Notes: generated from the letters alone by a model not told the origin. A DNA stretch of 8,379 bases from JAENVT01 sp031412355 (GCA_031412355.1 JANOCR010000257.1:1-8379); one strand, 5' to 3'. Numbered from the stretch's first letter, positions 1 through 6,394 are shown. Made by a program: numbers and translations.

Positions 1-923
1 AGGTCAAGATCGGCACCGTCTCGCTGCCCATCGCGATCGGACTGCTGCTGATGATGTATCCGGTGCTCGCCAAGGTGCGCTACCGGCGCCTCGACGATTC
101 GATCGACCGGCGATCGATGACGTTCTCGCTGGTGCTCAACTGGGTCATCGGCCCGGCGCTGATGTTCGCGCTCGCCTGGCTGTTCCTTTCCGATCTCCCC
201 GAATATCGCACCGGTCTTATCATCGTCGGGCTGGCGCGCTGCATCGCCATGGTTCTGATCTGGAACGACCTCGCCTGCGGTGATCGAGAGTTGGCGGCTG
301 TACTCGTGGCGATCAACTCACTGTTCCAAATCGCGGCATTCTCAGTGCTCGGATGGTTCTACCTCGAGGTGTTGCCTGGCTGGCTCGGCCTCGACACCGA
401 GAAGCTCGACGTGTCGATGTGGGAGATCGCCAAGGTCGTGCTGGTGTTCCTCGGGATCCCGCTCGTGGCCGGCTTCCTGACGCGCCTGATCGGGGAGCGG
501 ACCAAGGGAGTGCAGTGGTACGAGCAGCGCTTCCTGCCACGAATCGGTCCGGTTGCCCTTTACGGCCTGTTGTTCACGATCGTCGTGCTGTTCGCCTTGC
601 AGGGCGACAAGATCACCAGCGAACCGTGGGATGTCGTGCGCATCGCGCTACCGCTGCTCGCCTACTTCGCCATCATGTGGTTTGGCGCGTTCTTTGCCGG
701 TTTGCGGCTCGGCTTCCCGTACGACCGCAACGCGTCGATCGCGTTCACAGCGGCTGGAAACAACTTCGAACTGGCGATCGCGGTTGCGATCGGTGTGTTC
801 GGTGTGACGTCTGGGGAAGCGCTCGCCGGTGTTGTCGGCCCGTTGATCGAGGTGCCGGTGCTGGTCGGGCTCGTCTATGTCGCACTGTGGGCTCGCCGTC
901 GCTATTACCCCTCGGGACCCTGA
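1..923 (+). CDS. ACR3-family arsenite efflux permease, 5'-truncated by window edge
   Basis: The visible 306 codons (frame from base 3) encode a highly hydrophobic protein matching the ACR3 class of arsenite/antimonite exporters, which extrude As(III) across the cytoplasmic membrane. ACR3 proteins are about 340-370 residues with ten membrane segments, so only the start and about the first helix are missing. The family's essential cysteine is seen in the segment GLARCIAMVLIWND (Cys80 of the fragment). The essential late glutamate is seen in AAGNNFELAIA (Glu256), followed by the glycine-rich helix GVVGPLIEVPVLVGLVYV. The protein ends in a short basic tail, ARRRYYPSGP. The first in-window ATG (base 51) lies inside a helix and is not the real start. 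No arsR or arsC is visible, so its operon partners would lie to the left. The family call is firm; the gene could be named acr3 or arsB by different annotators. Confidence 0.93.
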   Translation, partial: VKIGTVSLPIAIGLLLMMYPVLAKVRYRRLDDSIDRRSMTFSLVLNWVIGPALMFALAWLFLSDLPEYRTGLIIVGLARCIAMVLIWNDLACGDRELAAVLVAINSLFQIAAFSVLGWFYLEVLPGWLGLDTEKLDVSMWEIAKVVLVFLGIPLVAGFLTRLIGERTKGVQWYEQRFLPRIGPVALYGLLFTIVVLFALQGDKITSEPWDVVRIALPLLAYFAIMWFGAFFAGLRLGFPYDRNASIAFTAAGNNFELAIAVAIGVFGVTSGEALAGVVGPLIEVPVLVGLVYVALWARRRYYPSGP

Positions 924-1019
924 GGTTTACCGCATCGTCTCCCTGCGTTCATTTGGAGTTCGGCTGCACTTCAACCGTCTTCTTTATGGTCGGGCCGTCC
1001 CTCGACCTCAGGAGAACAC
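924..1019. other. Short intergenic region with a ribosome binding site
   Basis: These 96 bases separate the ACR3 gene from the secreted phytase-like gene. AGGAG at 1010-1014 sits five bases ahead of the ATG at 1020 and fixes that start. The stretch around 981-990 is less GC-rich, and TATGGT at 985-990 could serve as an actinobacterial -10 box, but no convincing -35 partner is present. I see no strong terminator hairpin, so co-transcription with ACR3 is possible. Confidence 0.4.
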
Positions 1020-3302
1020 ATGTATCGACTCCGTACGCGCGGACGCCGGACGGGCGCCGCATCCTTGCTGTCCATCAGTCTGGCGCTCGTCGCAATTGCG
1101 GCGCCGACCTCGGCGAGCCGCGAAGACCGCGACCAGCAGCGCTCCTTCCAGCACGTCGGCACGTTCGATGTGTCGCGCAACGGCCACGAGGTTGCCGAGA
1201 TCGTCGATGCGACCCAAGACGGCAAGCAGCTCGTGTACACAGACTCTGCTACCGGCAGCGTGGGTTTCGTCGACATCACCAATCCATCCGACCCGCAGCC
1301 GGCGGGCAGCCTGACGCTCGGTGGTTCTCCCACCAGCATCGGCATCACCAAGAAGTACGCACTCGTCGCCATCGACACCAGCGCCGGCAACTTCGACAAC
1401 CCCACCGGCACGCTCGTCGTCGTCGATATCGCTAGTCGATCCATCGTGAAGACACTGCCCCTCGGAGGCCAGCCCGACTCGGTTGCCATCTCCCCCGACG
1501 AGAAGTACGCAGCCATCGTTTTGGAAAATCAGCGAGACGAAGACGAGAACGACGGTCTGATTCCGCAGCTGCCAGCCGGTCAGCTGGTCGTGATCGAGCT
1601 GCACGGCCCGCCGAACTGGTGGCCACTCCGGTACCTGGACTTCACGGGCCTCCCGATGACCGATCCGACCGATCCCGAGCCGGAGTACGTGGACATCAAC
1701 GATCGCAACATCGCCGTCGTATCGCTGCAGGAGAACAACCACCTCGCTGTTGTCGACCTCAAGAACGGCGTGATCGTCAACAACTTCTCGGCCGGCACCG
1801 TCGACCTCACCGGCATCGATGCCACTGAGGACGAGTTCGGGCCGCAAGGCAACGGGATCATTTCGCTCACCGACTCGATCGAGGACCGTCGTCGGGAGCC
1901 CGACACCGTCGGGTGGATCGACAACCACACGTTCGCTACTGCCAATGAGGGCGACTACGAAGACGCCAACGGCGTGGCAGGTGGCAGCCGCACCTTCAGC
2001 GTGTTCCGCACCGATGGCACGGTCGCCTACGACTCGGGTGAATCGTTCGAGTACGAGCAGATTCGTGCCGGGCACTACAACGAAGGCCGATCCGAGAACA
2101 AGGGCGGCGAGCCCGAAGCCCTCGAGGTCGGGAAGTTCAACGGGAGAAACCTGCTGTTCGTCGGTGCCGAACGCGCCAACGTCCTCGGTGTGTACGACGT
2201 GAGTCGTGGCGCGCCGCGGTTCCTCCAGCTGCTGCCCACCGGCATCGGTCCGGAGGGCGTGAAGGCGATTCCGAAGCGCAACCTCGTGGCAGTGGCAGCC
2301 GAGACGTCGGTGGCGGGGTTCTTTCCGTCGATGATCACCATCTACGAAGAGCGCAAGGGCGCTGAAGCCTCGATGCAGATCGTGAGCACCGACGTAGATG
2401 GCCGTCCCATCCCGTGGGTTGCCATGTCGGGACTGGTCGGAGACCCCGCCGACGCGGACACTCTGTACGGCGTCAGCGACTCGTTCCTCGCTCAGGCCGG
2501 CATCTACACCATCGACGTATCGGCCAGTCCTGCGGTCATCACCGACCGAGCCCTCGTCACCAATGCTGACGGCTCGCTGCGCAACGACCTCGACCTCGAA
2601 GGAATTACCGCCGCCCCCGAAGGCGGCTTCTGGGTCGCTTCGGAAGGTCGCACCAATGTTGGAAGTGCACGACCGAACGCCCTGCTTCGAGTGGACGCCA
2701 ACGGCATCGTGCAGACCGAGGTGTTCCTGCCACCCGAATTGCTCGCTGCGGGTCTGATCAGCAGCGGCTTCGAGGGTGTGGCAGCCACGGGCAGCGGTGC
2801 AACCGAGTACGTGTATGCCGTGATCCAGCGGCCGTGGCCGAGCGATCCTGCCGGTACGGTCAAGATTGCCCGCTACGACGCGGCGAACGGCACCTGGAGC
2901 TTCGTGTCGTACGCGCTCGACTCACCGGTCCTTCCGGCCGGTGGCTTCGTCGGACTCTCCGAGATCACGGCGCTTCCCGATGGGAACTTCGCCATCGTTG
3001 AGCGCGACAACCAGGCGGGCACCAACGCGCAGCTGAAGAAGGTGTACGGAGTGGACCTCGCGACGGCAGACTTCCAGCCGTTCGTCGCCGGCACCCCGCT
3101 GCCTGTGGTGAGCAAGACGCTGCTGGCCGACGTACTCGACGAGATCGACGCCAACAGCATCTGGACGCCAGACAAGCTCGAAGGGCTCGCCGTCGCCGCC
3201 GACGGCGACGTGTTCATCGTCACCGACAACGACGGACTCGACGCTGCCCTCGGTCAGACCGTGTTCGTGAACCTCGGTCACATTGGGACAGCCTTCGGCT
3301 GA
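1020..3302 (+). CDS. Secreted two-part protein: beta-propeller-like half plus esterase-like phytase domain
   Basis: The 760-residue product begins with a clear Sec signal peptide: basic residues 1-11, hydrophobic core about 14-28 (SLLSISLALVAIAA), and likely cleavage around residue 30-33 (APTSAS). Residues about 43-450 show repeated short beta-strand units typical of YVTN/LVIVD-type propellers, such as GFVDITNPSDPQ (82-93), LVVVDIASRSIVKTLPLGGQPDSVAISPD (about 132-160), and LAVVDLKNG (242-250). Residues about 455-755 match the 'esterase-like activity of phytase' family, with DLEGIT (525-530), SEGR (541-544), GFEGVA (583-588), QRPWPSDP (603-610), EGLAV (721-725) and TDNDG (735-739). Those acidic, metal-style loops fit calcium-dependent phosphoesterase propellers. 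It probably acts outside the membrane on phosphate esters; the true substrate is unknown. AGGAG at 1010-1014 supports the ATG. It follows ACR3 on the same strand, so a link between phosphate scavenging and arsenate exposure is conceivable but is inference. Confidence 0.85.
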   Translation: MYRLRTRGRRTGAASLLSISLALVAIAAPTSASREDRDQQRSFQHVGTFDVSRNGHEVAEIVDATQDGKQLVYTDSATGSVGFVDITNPSDPQPAGSLTLGGSPTSIGITKKYALVAIDTSAGNFDNPTGTLVVVDIASRSIVKTLPLGGQPDSVAISPDEKYAAIVLENQRDEDENDGLIPQLPAGQLVVIELHGPPNWWPLRYLDFTGLPMTDPTDPEPEYVDINDRNIAVVSLQENNHLAVVDLKNGVIVNNFSAGTVDLTGIDATEDEFGPQGNGIISLTDSIEDRRREPDTVGWIDNHTFATANEGDYEDANGVAGGSRTFSVFRTDGTVAYDSGESFEYEQIRAGHYNEGRSENKGGEPEALEVGKFNGRNLLFVGAERANVLGVYDVSRGAPRFLQLLPTGIGPEGVKAIPKRNLVAVAAETSVAGFFPSMITIYEERKGAEASMQIVSTDVDGRPIPWVAMSGLVGDPADADTLYGVSDSFLAQAGIYTIDVSASPAVITDRALVTNADGSLRNDLDLEGITAAPEGGFWVASEGRTNVGSARPNALLRVDANGIVQTEVFLPPELLAAGLISSGFEGVAATGSGATEYVYAVIQRPWPSDPAGTVKIARYDAANGTWSFVSYALDSPVLPAGGFVGLSEITALPDGNFAIVERDNQAGTNAQLKKVYGVDLATADFQPFVAGTPLPVVSKTLLADVLDEIDANSIWTPDKLEGLAVAADGDVFIVTDNDGLDAALGQTVFVNLGHIGTAFG

Positions 3303-3314
3303 TCCCGTTGGTGG

Positions 3315-3348
3315 GGAGGGACGCTCGGCTCGGCCGGACGTCCCCTCC
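3315..3348. terminator. Candidate bidirectional terminator hairpin between convergent genes
   Basis: GGAGGGACG at 3315-3323 pairs with CGTCCCCTCC at 3339-3348 through nine base pairs with one bulged C, closing a 15-base GC-rich loop. It lies 12 bases after the stop of the phytase-like gene and ahead of the stop of the convergent minus-strand gene, so it could serve both. No T-run follows on either strand, so it is not a textbook intrinsic terminator. Confidence 0.45.
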
Positions 3349-3375
3349 GTCACCGCCGGCGCCGGTCAGCTGTGG

Positions 3376-3765
3376 TCATGGCGTCGCCCACGTCAGGCCG
3401 AGGCGGACCGCGGACTGCTCGATCGCCTCGACGAGCAGGTCGATCGAGCCCTCGCACGCGTCGAGTTCGGCGACGGCGAGCAGCATCACGTGGCCCGTGT
3501 CGGTCTCGGCGACCACAACGGGCACCTGGCCGCCGGCTGCATTGCGAACGGCGTCGGGTTGATCGTTGCGATGGAAGGTGTCGAATGGGACCGGGAGTCC
3601 CGCCTGGCATGTCTTCCATTCACGTCGTTCACGGACGGACCTGTGGGTGATCTCACACAGCGAGCAGTGCCGTCGACCGAGCCGGGCACCGACCCAATGG
3701 GCGAGTTCGCCGCGCACGGTGCCGTCGGCGTCGTAGACGCCGACCAGACGTATGATCCGCTGCAT
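3376..3765 (-). CDS. Conserved-looking small Cys-containing protein of unknown function
   Basis: I do not recognise a named family. The 129-residue product has no signal peptide or membrane segment and looks cytoplasmic. It opens with a beta-strand and acidic turn (RLVGVYDADGTVRGEL, 6-21). A compact motif follows: HCSLCEITH (33-41), giving His33, Cys34, Cys37 and His41, with Cys53 in WKTC, then LPVPFDTFHRNDQPDAV (57-73). Cys104 precedes a C-terminal helix of about 107-122. The CxxC plus nearby histidines suggests metal or redox chemistry, but this is inference. The frame is open further upstream to 4113. I chose ATG 3765 because sequence beyond it is low-complexity and lies opposite the acyltransferase. 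No good Shine-Dalgarno precedes this ATG, so the start is uncertain. The gene converges with the phytase-like gene and diverges from the acyltransferase. Confidence 0.7.
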   Translation of the reverse strand: MQRIIRLVGVYDADGTVRGELAHWVGARLGRRHCSLCEITHRSVRERREWKTCQAGLPVPFDTFHRNDQPDAVRNAAGGQVPVVVAETDTGHVMLLAVAELDACEGSIDLLVEAIEQSAVRLGLTWATP

Positions 3766-3869
3766 CGGTGCAGCGTCGGGGGAACTCACCGCTACAGCAT
3801 CGCCGATCGAGCGCCACCACTGCATGCGCGACCGCCCGCGCACCACCCCGTCTTTCGGAGCGAACACCA
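3766..3869. promoter_or_regulatory. Divergent intergenic region, likely holding promoters for both flanking genes
   Basis: These 104 bases separate the minus-strand Cys-containing gene (start 3765) from the plus-strand acyltransferase unit (first ATG 3870). No confident -35/-10 pair is visible on either strand. GGAG at 3857-3860 is a ribosome binding site nine bases ahead of ATG 3870. The region is inferred to carry promoters from gene orientation alone. Confidence 0.35.
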
Positions 3870-3920
3870 ATGAACCCACGCGACGCCCTCGACATGTGGA
3901 GATCGGCCGGCACGGCGTGA
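3870..3920 (+). CDS. Sixteen-codon upstream ORF (possible leader) overlapping the acyltransferase start
   Basis: ATG 3870 opens a short frame, MNPRDALDMWRSAGTA, ending at TGA 3918-3920. A good ribosome binding site (GGAG, 3857-3860) lies nine bases upstream. The stop overlaps the GTG at 3917-3919 as GTGA, the classic arrangement for translational coupling, so ribosomes finishing this peptide could restart on the acyltransferase. It may be a true coupled leader. It may instead be the authentic N-terminus of the acyltransferase separated by a one-base frameshift or sequencing error, or chance. I see no attenuator structure or codon run suggesting amino-acid sensing. Confidence 0.4.
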   Translation: MNPRDALDMWRSAGTA

Positions 3921-4939
3921 TTACCGCCGAACCACTCGCCCAGCGCTGGAAGCGACGGGCGCGCACTGTCCCGCTGATGCTCGCCGCCACCGTCCTGGGC
4001 GTACTCGCCAGCCCCGCCATCCTCGCCGCAGCGGCGGTCATCGACCTCGCGAAAGGTCGCTTCCGCTTGCCGACCGTCCGGGTCGTCCTGTTCCTGCTGC
4101 AGTACGGGGTCAACGACAGCGTCGAGATCCTGCTCGCACCCGTCTACTGGACGATGGCCGGCTTCGGAACTCGGCTCGACGGGCCGTCGTCCATTGCCCG
4201 GCACGATCGACTTCAGCGCTGGTCCATCAACGTTCTCGCTCGCCGCGCCGATCGCCTTCTCGGACTCCGGCTCGACGTCGACACTGACGCGGCTGCCGCG
4301 CTCACGCCTGGCCCGATCATCGTGTTGTGTCGACACGTCAACATCGTCGACTCGTCGCTGCCCACTCTCCTCTACCAGCGACTCGGCTTCCGCACCCGCG
4401 GTGTGATCATGGCAGAACTGCTCGCTGATCCCGGCTTCGACCTCATCTACTCGAGGACCGGGTCGGTGTTCATCCCGCGCGACAACGGCCCACAGGCCGT
4501 CGCCATGGTCCGCAGGCTCGGCCAGAGCGTCGACTCGACGACGGCCGTCGTCGCCTTTCCCGAAGGCCGTCTATTCCGCCCCGACCGCCTCGAACGGGCC
4601 AAGGCACGGCTCGCTCACGAGAACCCGGACCGGGCAGCGCGACTGGCGTCACTACGTCACGTTCTGCCGCCGCGCCCAGCTGGCGTGCTCGCACTCCTCG
4701 ACACCATCCCTGCGGACGTCGTCGTCATCGCCCACGGCGGACTCGATCAATACGCATCGTTCGCCGAGCTCGCCAAAGCCGTTCCCCTCCGCAACCCGAT
4801 TCACGTCACCGCCTGGCGAATCCCCGCCGACCAAATTCCGACCGCCGATGGTGAGCGCATCGCCTGGCTCGACGAACAGTGGGTGCTCGCCGACGATTGG
4901 GTCGCCCGCCACCTCGACTCGCCTGGTCACAACGTTTGA
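3917..4939 (+). CDS. PlsC-type lysophospholipid/glycerolipid acyltransferase, membrane-associated
   Basis: The 340-residue product is an acyltransferase of the 1-acyl-glycerol-3-phosphate type, which moves an acyl chain to a lysolipid or related alcohol at the inner face of the membrane. The catalytic HX4D box is HVNIVD (His140, Asp145), and the acceptor-phosphate motif is FPEGR (214-218), where many relatives have FPEGT. A hydrophobic helix covers about residues 18-43 (VPLMLAATVLGVLASPAILAAAA), and a second hydrophobic stretch covers about 55-83. The start is chosen at GTG 3917 because it overlaps the stop of a short upstream ORF carrying the only good ribosome binding site. GTG 3896 and earlier codons in this frame are open but the sequence is unconvincing and lies opposite the divergent gene. 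Exact acceptor and pathway step cannot be told from sequence. It is a single gene followed at once by a strong hairpin. Confidence 0.88.
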   Translation: MITAEPLAQRWKRRARTVPLMLAATVLGVLASPAILAAAAVIDLAKGRFRLPTVRVVLFLLQYGVNDSVEILLAPVYWTMAGFGTRLDGPSSIARHDRLQRWSINVLARRADRLLGLRLDVDTDAAAALTPGPIIVLCRHVNIVDSSLPTLLYQRLGFRTRGVIMAELLADPGFDLIYSRTGSVFIPRDNGPQAVAMVRRLGQSVDSTTAVVAFPEGRLFRPDRLERAKARLAHENPDRAARLASLRHVLPPRPAGVLALLDTIPADVVVIAHGGLDQYASFAELAKAVPLRNPIHVTAWRIPADQIPTADGERIAWLDEQWVLADDWVARHLDSPGHNV

Positions 4940-4980
4940 CGACTGGCGCCCCGCTACGGGGCCGCAGGCGTCAAACGGTT
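4931..4980. terminator. Strong hairpin overlapping the acyltransferase stop; probable bidirectional terminator
   Basis: CGTTTGACG (4933-4941) pairs perfectly with CGTCAAACG (4969-4977). An inner GCCCCG (4948-4953) pairs with CGGGGC (4957-4962) around the loop CTA in the centre. The stems are separated by a partly paired internal loop, and outer AA/TT pairs may extend the base with one bulged G. The acyltransferase stop TGA (4937-4939) lies in the left arm. The structure sits between the plus-strand gene and the end of the minus-strand operon, so it can terminate transcription from both sides, although T-runs are short. Confidence 0.7.
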
Positions 4981-5012
4981 GGGTCCCGATTCATCTCACC
5001 CTGCTGTGGAAC

Positions 5013-5107
5013 TCATGCAACCGGAGCCGACGCCCCGAACCAGGTTGCGAGTGCGCGTGGGTCGGGCCACCTCCGGCGATCACCACAGCGTGTTCGGTCA
5101 TCGCCAT
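5013..5107 (-). pseudogene. Remnant of a FAD-dependent monooxygenase: first and last codons joined by deletion
   Basis: From ATG 5107, with AGGAG at 5115-5119 seven bases upstream, the frame reads MAMTEHAVVIAGGGPT. This is the start of the aromatic-ring hydroxylase-type FAD monooxygenases, whose Rossmann motif normally continues GGGPTG-LMLA. After GGGPT the homology stops. In another frame (from base 5063) the DNA then reads DPRALATWFGASAPVA and stops at 5013-5015. ALATWFG followed by a short Ala/Pro tail resembles the usual C-terminus of this enzyme family. A deletion of well over 1 kb, leaving both ends out of frame, explains both pieces. The N-terminal match is clear; the C-terminal match is short and less certain. 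The in-frame product from 5107 would be 38 residues, ending at 4991. It is last in the minus-strand operon, 48 bases after the rhodanese gene. Confidence 0.6.
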
Positions 5108-5114
5108 TCCACAA

Positions 5115-5119
5115 CTCCT
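5115..5119 (-). promoter_or_regulatory. Ribosome binding site AGGAG of the monooxygenase remnant
   Basis: AGGAG on the minus strand, seven bases ahead of ATG 5107. Its intact state suggests the enzyme gene was functional until the deletion and that the short frame may still be translated. Confidence 0.6.
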
Positions 5120-5155
5120 GGCTTCATAGGTTTGGCCGTGATCGGCTCATCGAAT

Positions 5156-5542
5156 TCAGGGCCGAAGGAGCGCCAGCCAAGATTGGTAGCCGCCGATGAG
5201 GTCGGTGGCGCGGCTCAGGCCGATGTCGCGCAGCAAGGCTGCGGCGAGGCTGGAGCTGTAACCCTCGTTGCACACGATCACGATGCGCGCCTCGTAGCCG
5301 GCGATGTCGGGGATGTGATGTTCGCACGCGGGATCAAGCCGCCACTCCAAGACGTTGCGGTCGATCACGATGGCACCTGGCAACTCCCCGTCACGAGCGC
5401 GTTGTTCGATGGGGCGAATGTCAACGATCACCGCTCCGTCGACTTGTTCACGTTCGAGATCCTCTGGCGCGACCCTGTCCAGTCGAGCGCGCGCCGAAGC
5501 GAGAATCGCGTCGATCGAATTGCAAGTGTCGGTGTCGTTCAT
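5156..5542 (-). CDS. Single-domain rhodanese-like sulfurtransferase
   Basis: The 128-residue soluble protein is one rhodanese domain preceded by a short helix of about residues 8-30. Typical landmarks are VIVDIRP (38-44, the Asp-x-Arg strand), RARDGELPGAIVIDRNVLEWRLDP (about 48-71), and the active-site loop IVIVCNEGYSSSLAA (87-101) with catalytic Cys91. ATDLIGGYQSWLALLRP closes the domain. Rhodaneses pass sulfane sulfur (or in some cases selenium) through a cysteine persulfide; donor and acceptor here are unknown. ATG 5542 is chosen because GGGGAG lies just upstream and the open frame beyond it is not rhodanese-like. It starts 76 bases after the final stop of the ArsM-like gene. That gap holds a small GTGC-GCGA-GCAC hairpin (5599-5610) and an AGGAG six bases from an out-of-frame ATG at 5579, probably chance. 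The gene sits in a probable operon with a second rhodanese protein. Confidence 0.9.
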   Translation of the reverse strand: MNDTDTCNSIDAILASARARLDRVAPEDLEREQVDGAVIVDIRPIEQRARDGELPGAIVIDRNVLEWRLDPACEHHIPDIAGYEARIVIVCNEGYSSSLAAALLRDIGLSRATDLIGGYQSWLALLRP

Positions 5543-5618
5543 CCCCCGCTCCCCAAAGCAAGTCACAAGCCTGATCCATTTTAGCTCCTGCGCAACCAGT
5601 GCTCGCGCACAAGTTGAT

Positions 5619-6392
5619 TCAGGGCTTGCGGGCGAGGAAGGCGTACCCGTACACCTCGAACGTGCGGGCGTTGGCCTCGCCGTGGGCGCCGCCGAAGGTG
5701 TCGACGCCGAGTCCGATCTCGACGTCGACGAAGCCGACCTCGGTGAGCATCTGATGCCAGCCCTCACGGGGCAGCCCGCCGGCGATTCAACCAGTCCACA
5801 GGTCGACGTCGCGCATCGCCTCGATCGGCACGGGGCGACCGTTGGCGATATCGGCGAACTGCAGCACCCCGCCCGGGCGCAGCACGCGGTGGATCTCGTC
5901 GAACACCGTGCGCTTGTCGGCGCACAGGTTGATTACCCCGTTGGAGATCACGACGTCGGCCCAACCGTCATCGATCGGCAGATCCTCGGCGAGCCCGTGC
6001 CGGAACTCGACATGCGTCAGCTCGAGCCGCTCGGCGGTGTCGGTCGCTTTGGCGAGCATTTCGGCCGTCATGTCGACCCCGACGACCGAGCCATCTGGCC
6101 CGACGTGGTGGGCGGCGACGAAGCTGTCGAATCCGGCGCCGGACCCGACGTCGACGACACGTTCACCGGGTCCGATCGTCCGCAGTGAGAACGGGTTGCC
6201 TACCCCTGCGAAGGACTCGACGGCGCGGTCGGGAAGCGCGTCGACGATCGCTGGGTCGTAGCCCAGCCGGGCGGCGAGTGATCTTCCGGTGTGAAAGTGG
6301 AAGGTCGCGTCGGGCTCGGTGGCGACGGCGCGGTACTTCTCGCGGACCTGATCACGCAGGACTTCTGAATCAACGACGGGTGTTTCGGACAT
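5619..6392 (-). CDS. ArsM-like SAM-dependent methyltransferase with probable selenocysteine (UGA codon 202)
   Basis: This is a class I SAM methyltransferase of the arsenite-methyltransferase type, 257 residues if UGA 202 is decoded. The SAM-binding motif I is VVDVGSGAGFDSFVAA (79-94), followed by VVGVDMT (103-109) and AEDLPIDDGWADVVISNGVINLC (135-157), then EIHRVLRPGGVLQFADI (166-182). TGA at 5787-5789 follows DVDLWTG and precedes IAGGLPREGWHQMLTEVGF; ArsM relatives have Cys here (DLWTGCIAGAL-type). The frame continues to TGA 5619-5621 with a typical family ending, FEVYGYAFLARKP. Of the 55 codons after the TGA, 52 end in G or C, so the extension is under coding constraint. Only one ordinary Cys exists (Cys157), and the usual GCGNP cysteine is Val64. 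The start ATG 6392 has GGAG at 6400-6403, seven bases upstream, and lies two bases past the MFS stop. A plain annotator would call a truncated 201-residue protein or a pseudogene. Substrate (arsenite or another metalloid/chalcogen) is inferred, not shown. Confidence 0.85.
5752..5789 (-). promoter_or_regulatory. Candidate bacterial SECIS hairpin at the in-frame UGA
   Basis: On the minus strand, the hairpin begins at the TGA (5789-5787), which can pair with TCA (5754-5752). The stem GCCGGC (5783-5778) pairs with GCTGGC (5761-5756), including one G-T wobble. Above it, CC/GG closes the tetraloop GTGA (5767-5764), leaving an eight-base bulge on the 5' side; a CCC/GGG upper stem is an alternative. 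The loop starts 20 bases after the TGA and begins with G. Known bacterial SECIS elements lie directly after the UGA within the coding sequence, with a small loop roughly 16-37 bases downstream and a G early in the loop, so the fit is good. High GC makes chance hairpins common. Confidence 0.55.
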
Positions 6393-6394
6393 GG

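Noticed and set aside
921..1019. Possible readthrough of the ACR3 stop TGA into an open frame reaching the next gene
   Set aside because: The frame stays open by chance but encodes nothing resembling an ACR3 C-terminus, and ACR3 already ends at its expected place.
353..1435. Plus-strand open frame of 360 codons spanning the end of ACR3 and the start of the phytase-like gene
   Set aside because: It runs across two real genes in another frame and has Arg-rich content typical of out-of-frame GC-rich DNA.
1008..2075. Minus-strand open frame of 355 codons opposite the phytase-like gene
   Set aside because: Antisense shadow; the plus-strand frame has a signal peptide, a ribosome binding site and recognisable domains.
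3766..4113. Upstream extension of the small Cys-containing gene to 4113
   Set aside because: The extra 116 residues are Arg/Ala-rich and lie opposite the acyltransferase start and first membrane helix, so they are antisense sequence.
5538..5579. ATG at 5579 with AGGAG upstream as a separate small gene or alternative rhodanese start
   Set aside because: It is out of frame with the rhodanese and its product overlaps the rhodanese coding region without any recognisable sequence.
5355..6188. Plus-strand open frame of 277 codons opposite the methyltransferase and rhodanese genes
   Set aside because: It lies across two recognisable minus-strand genes and shows no domain of its own.
5787..6392. 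Reading the ArsM-like gene as a complete 201-residue protein ending at TGA 5787
   Set aside because: Family homology and strong G/C third-position bias continue in the same frame to 5619, and the TGA sits at a conserved Cys position. A recent nonsense mutation remains possible but is the weaker reading.
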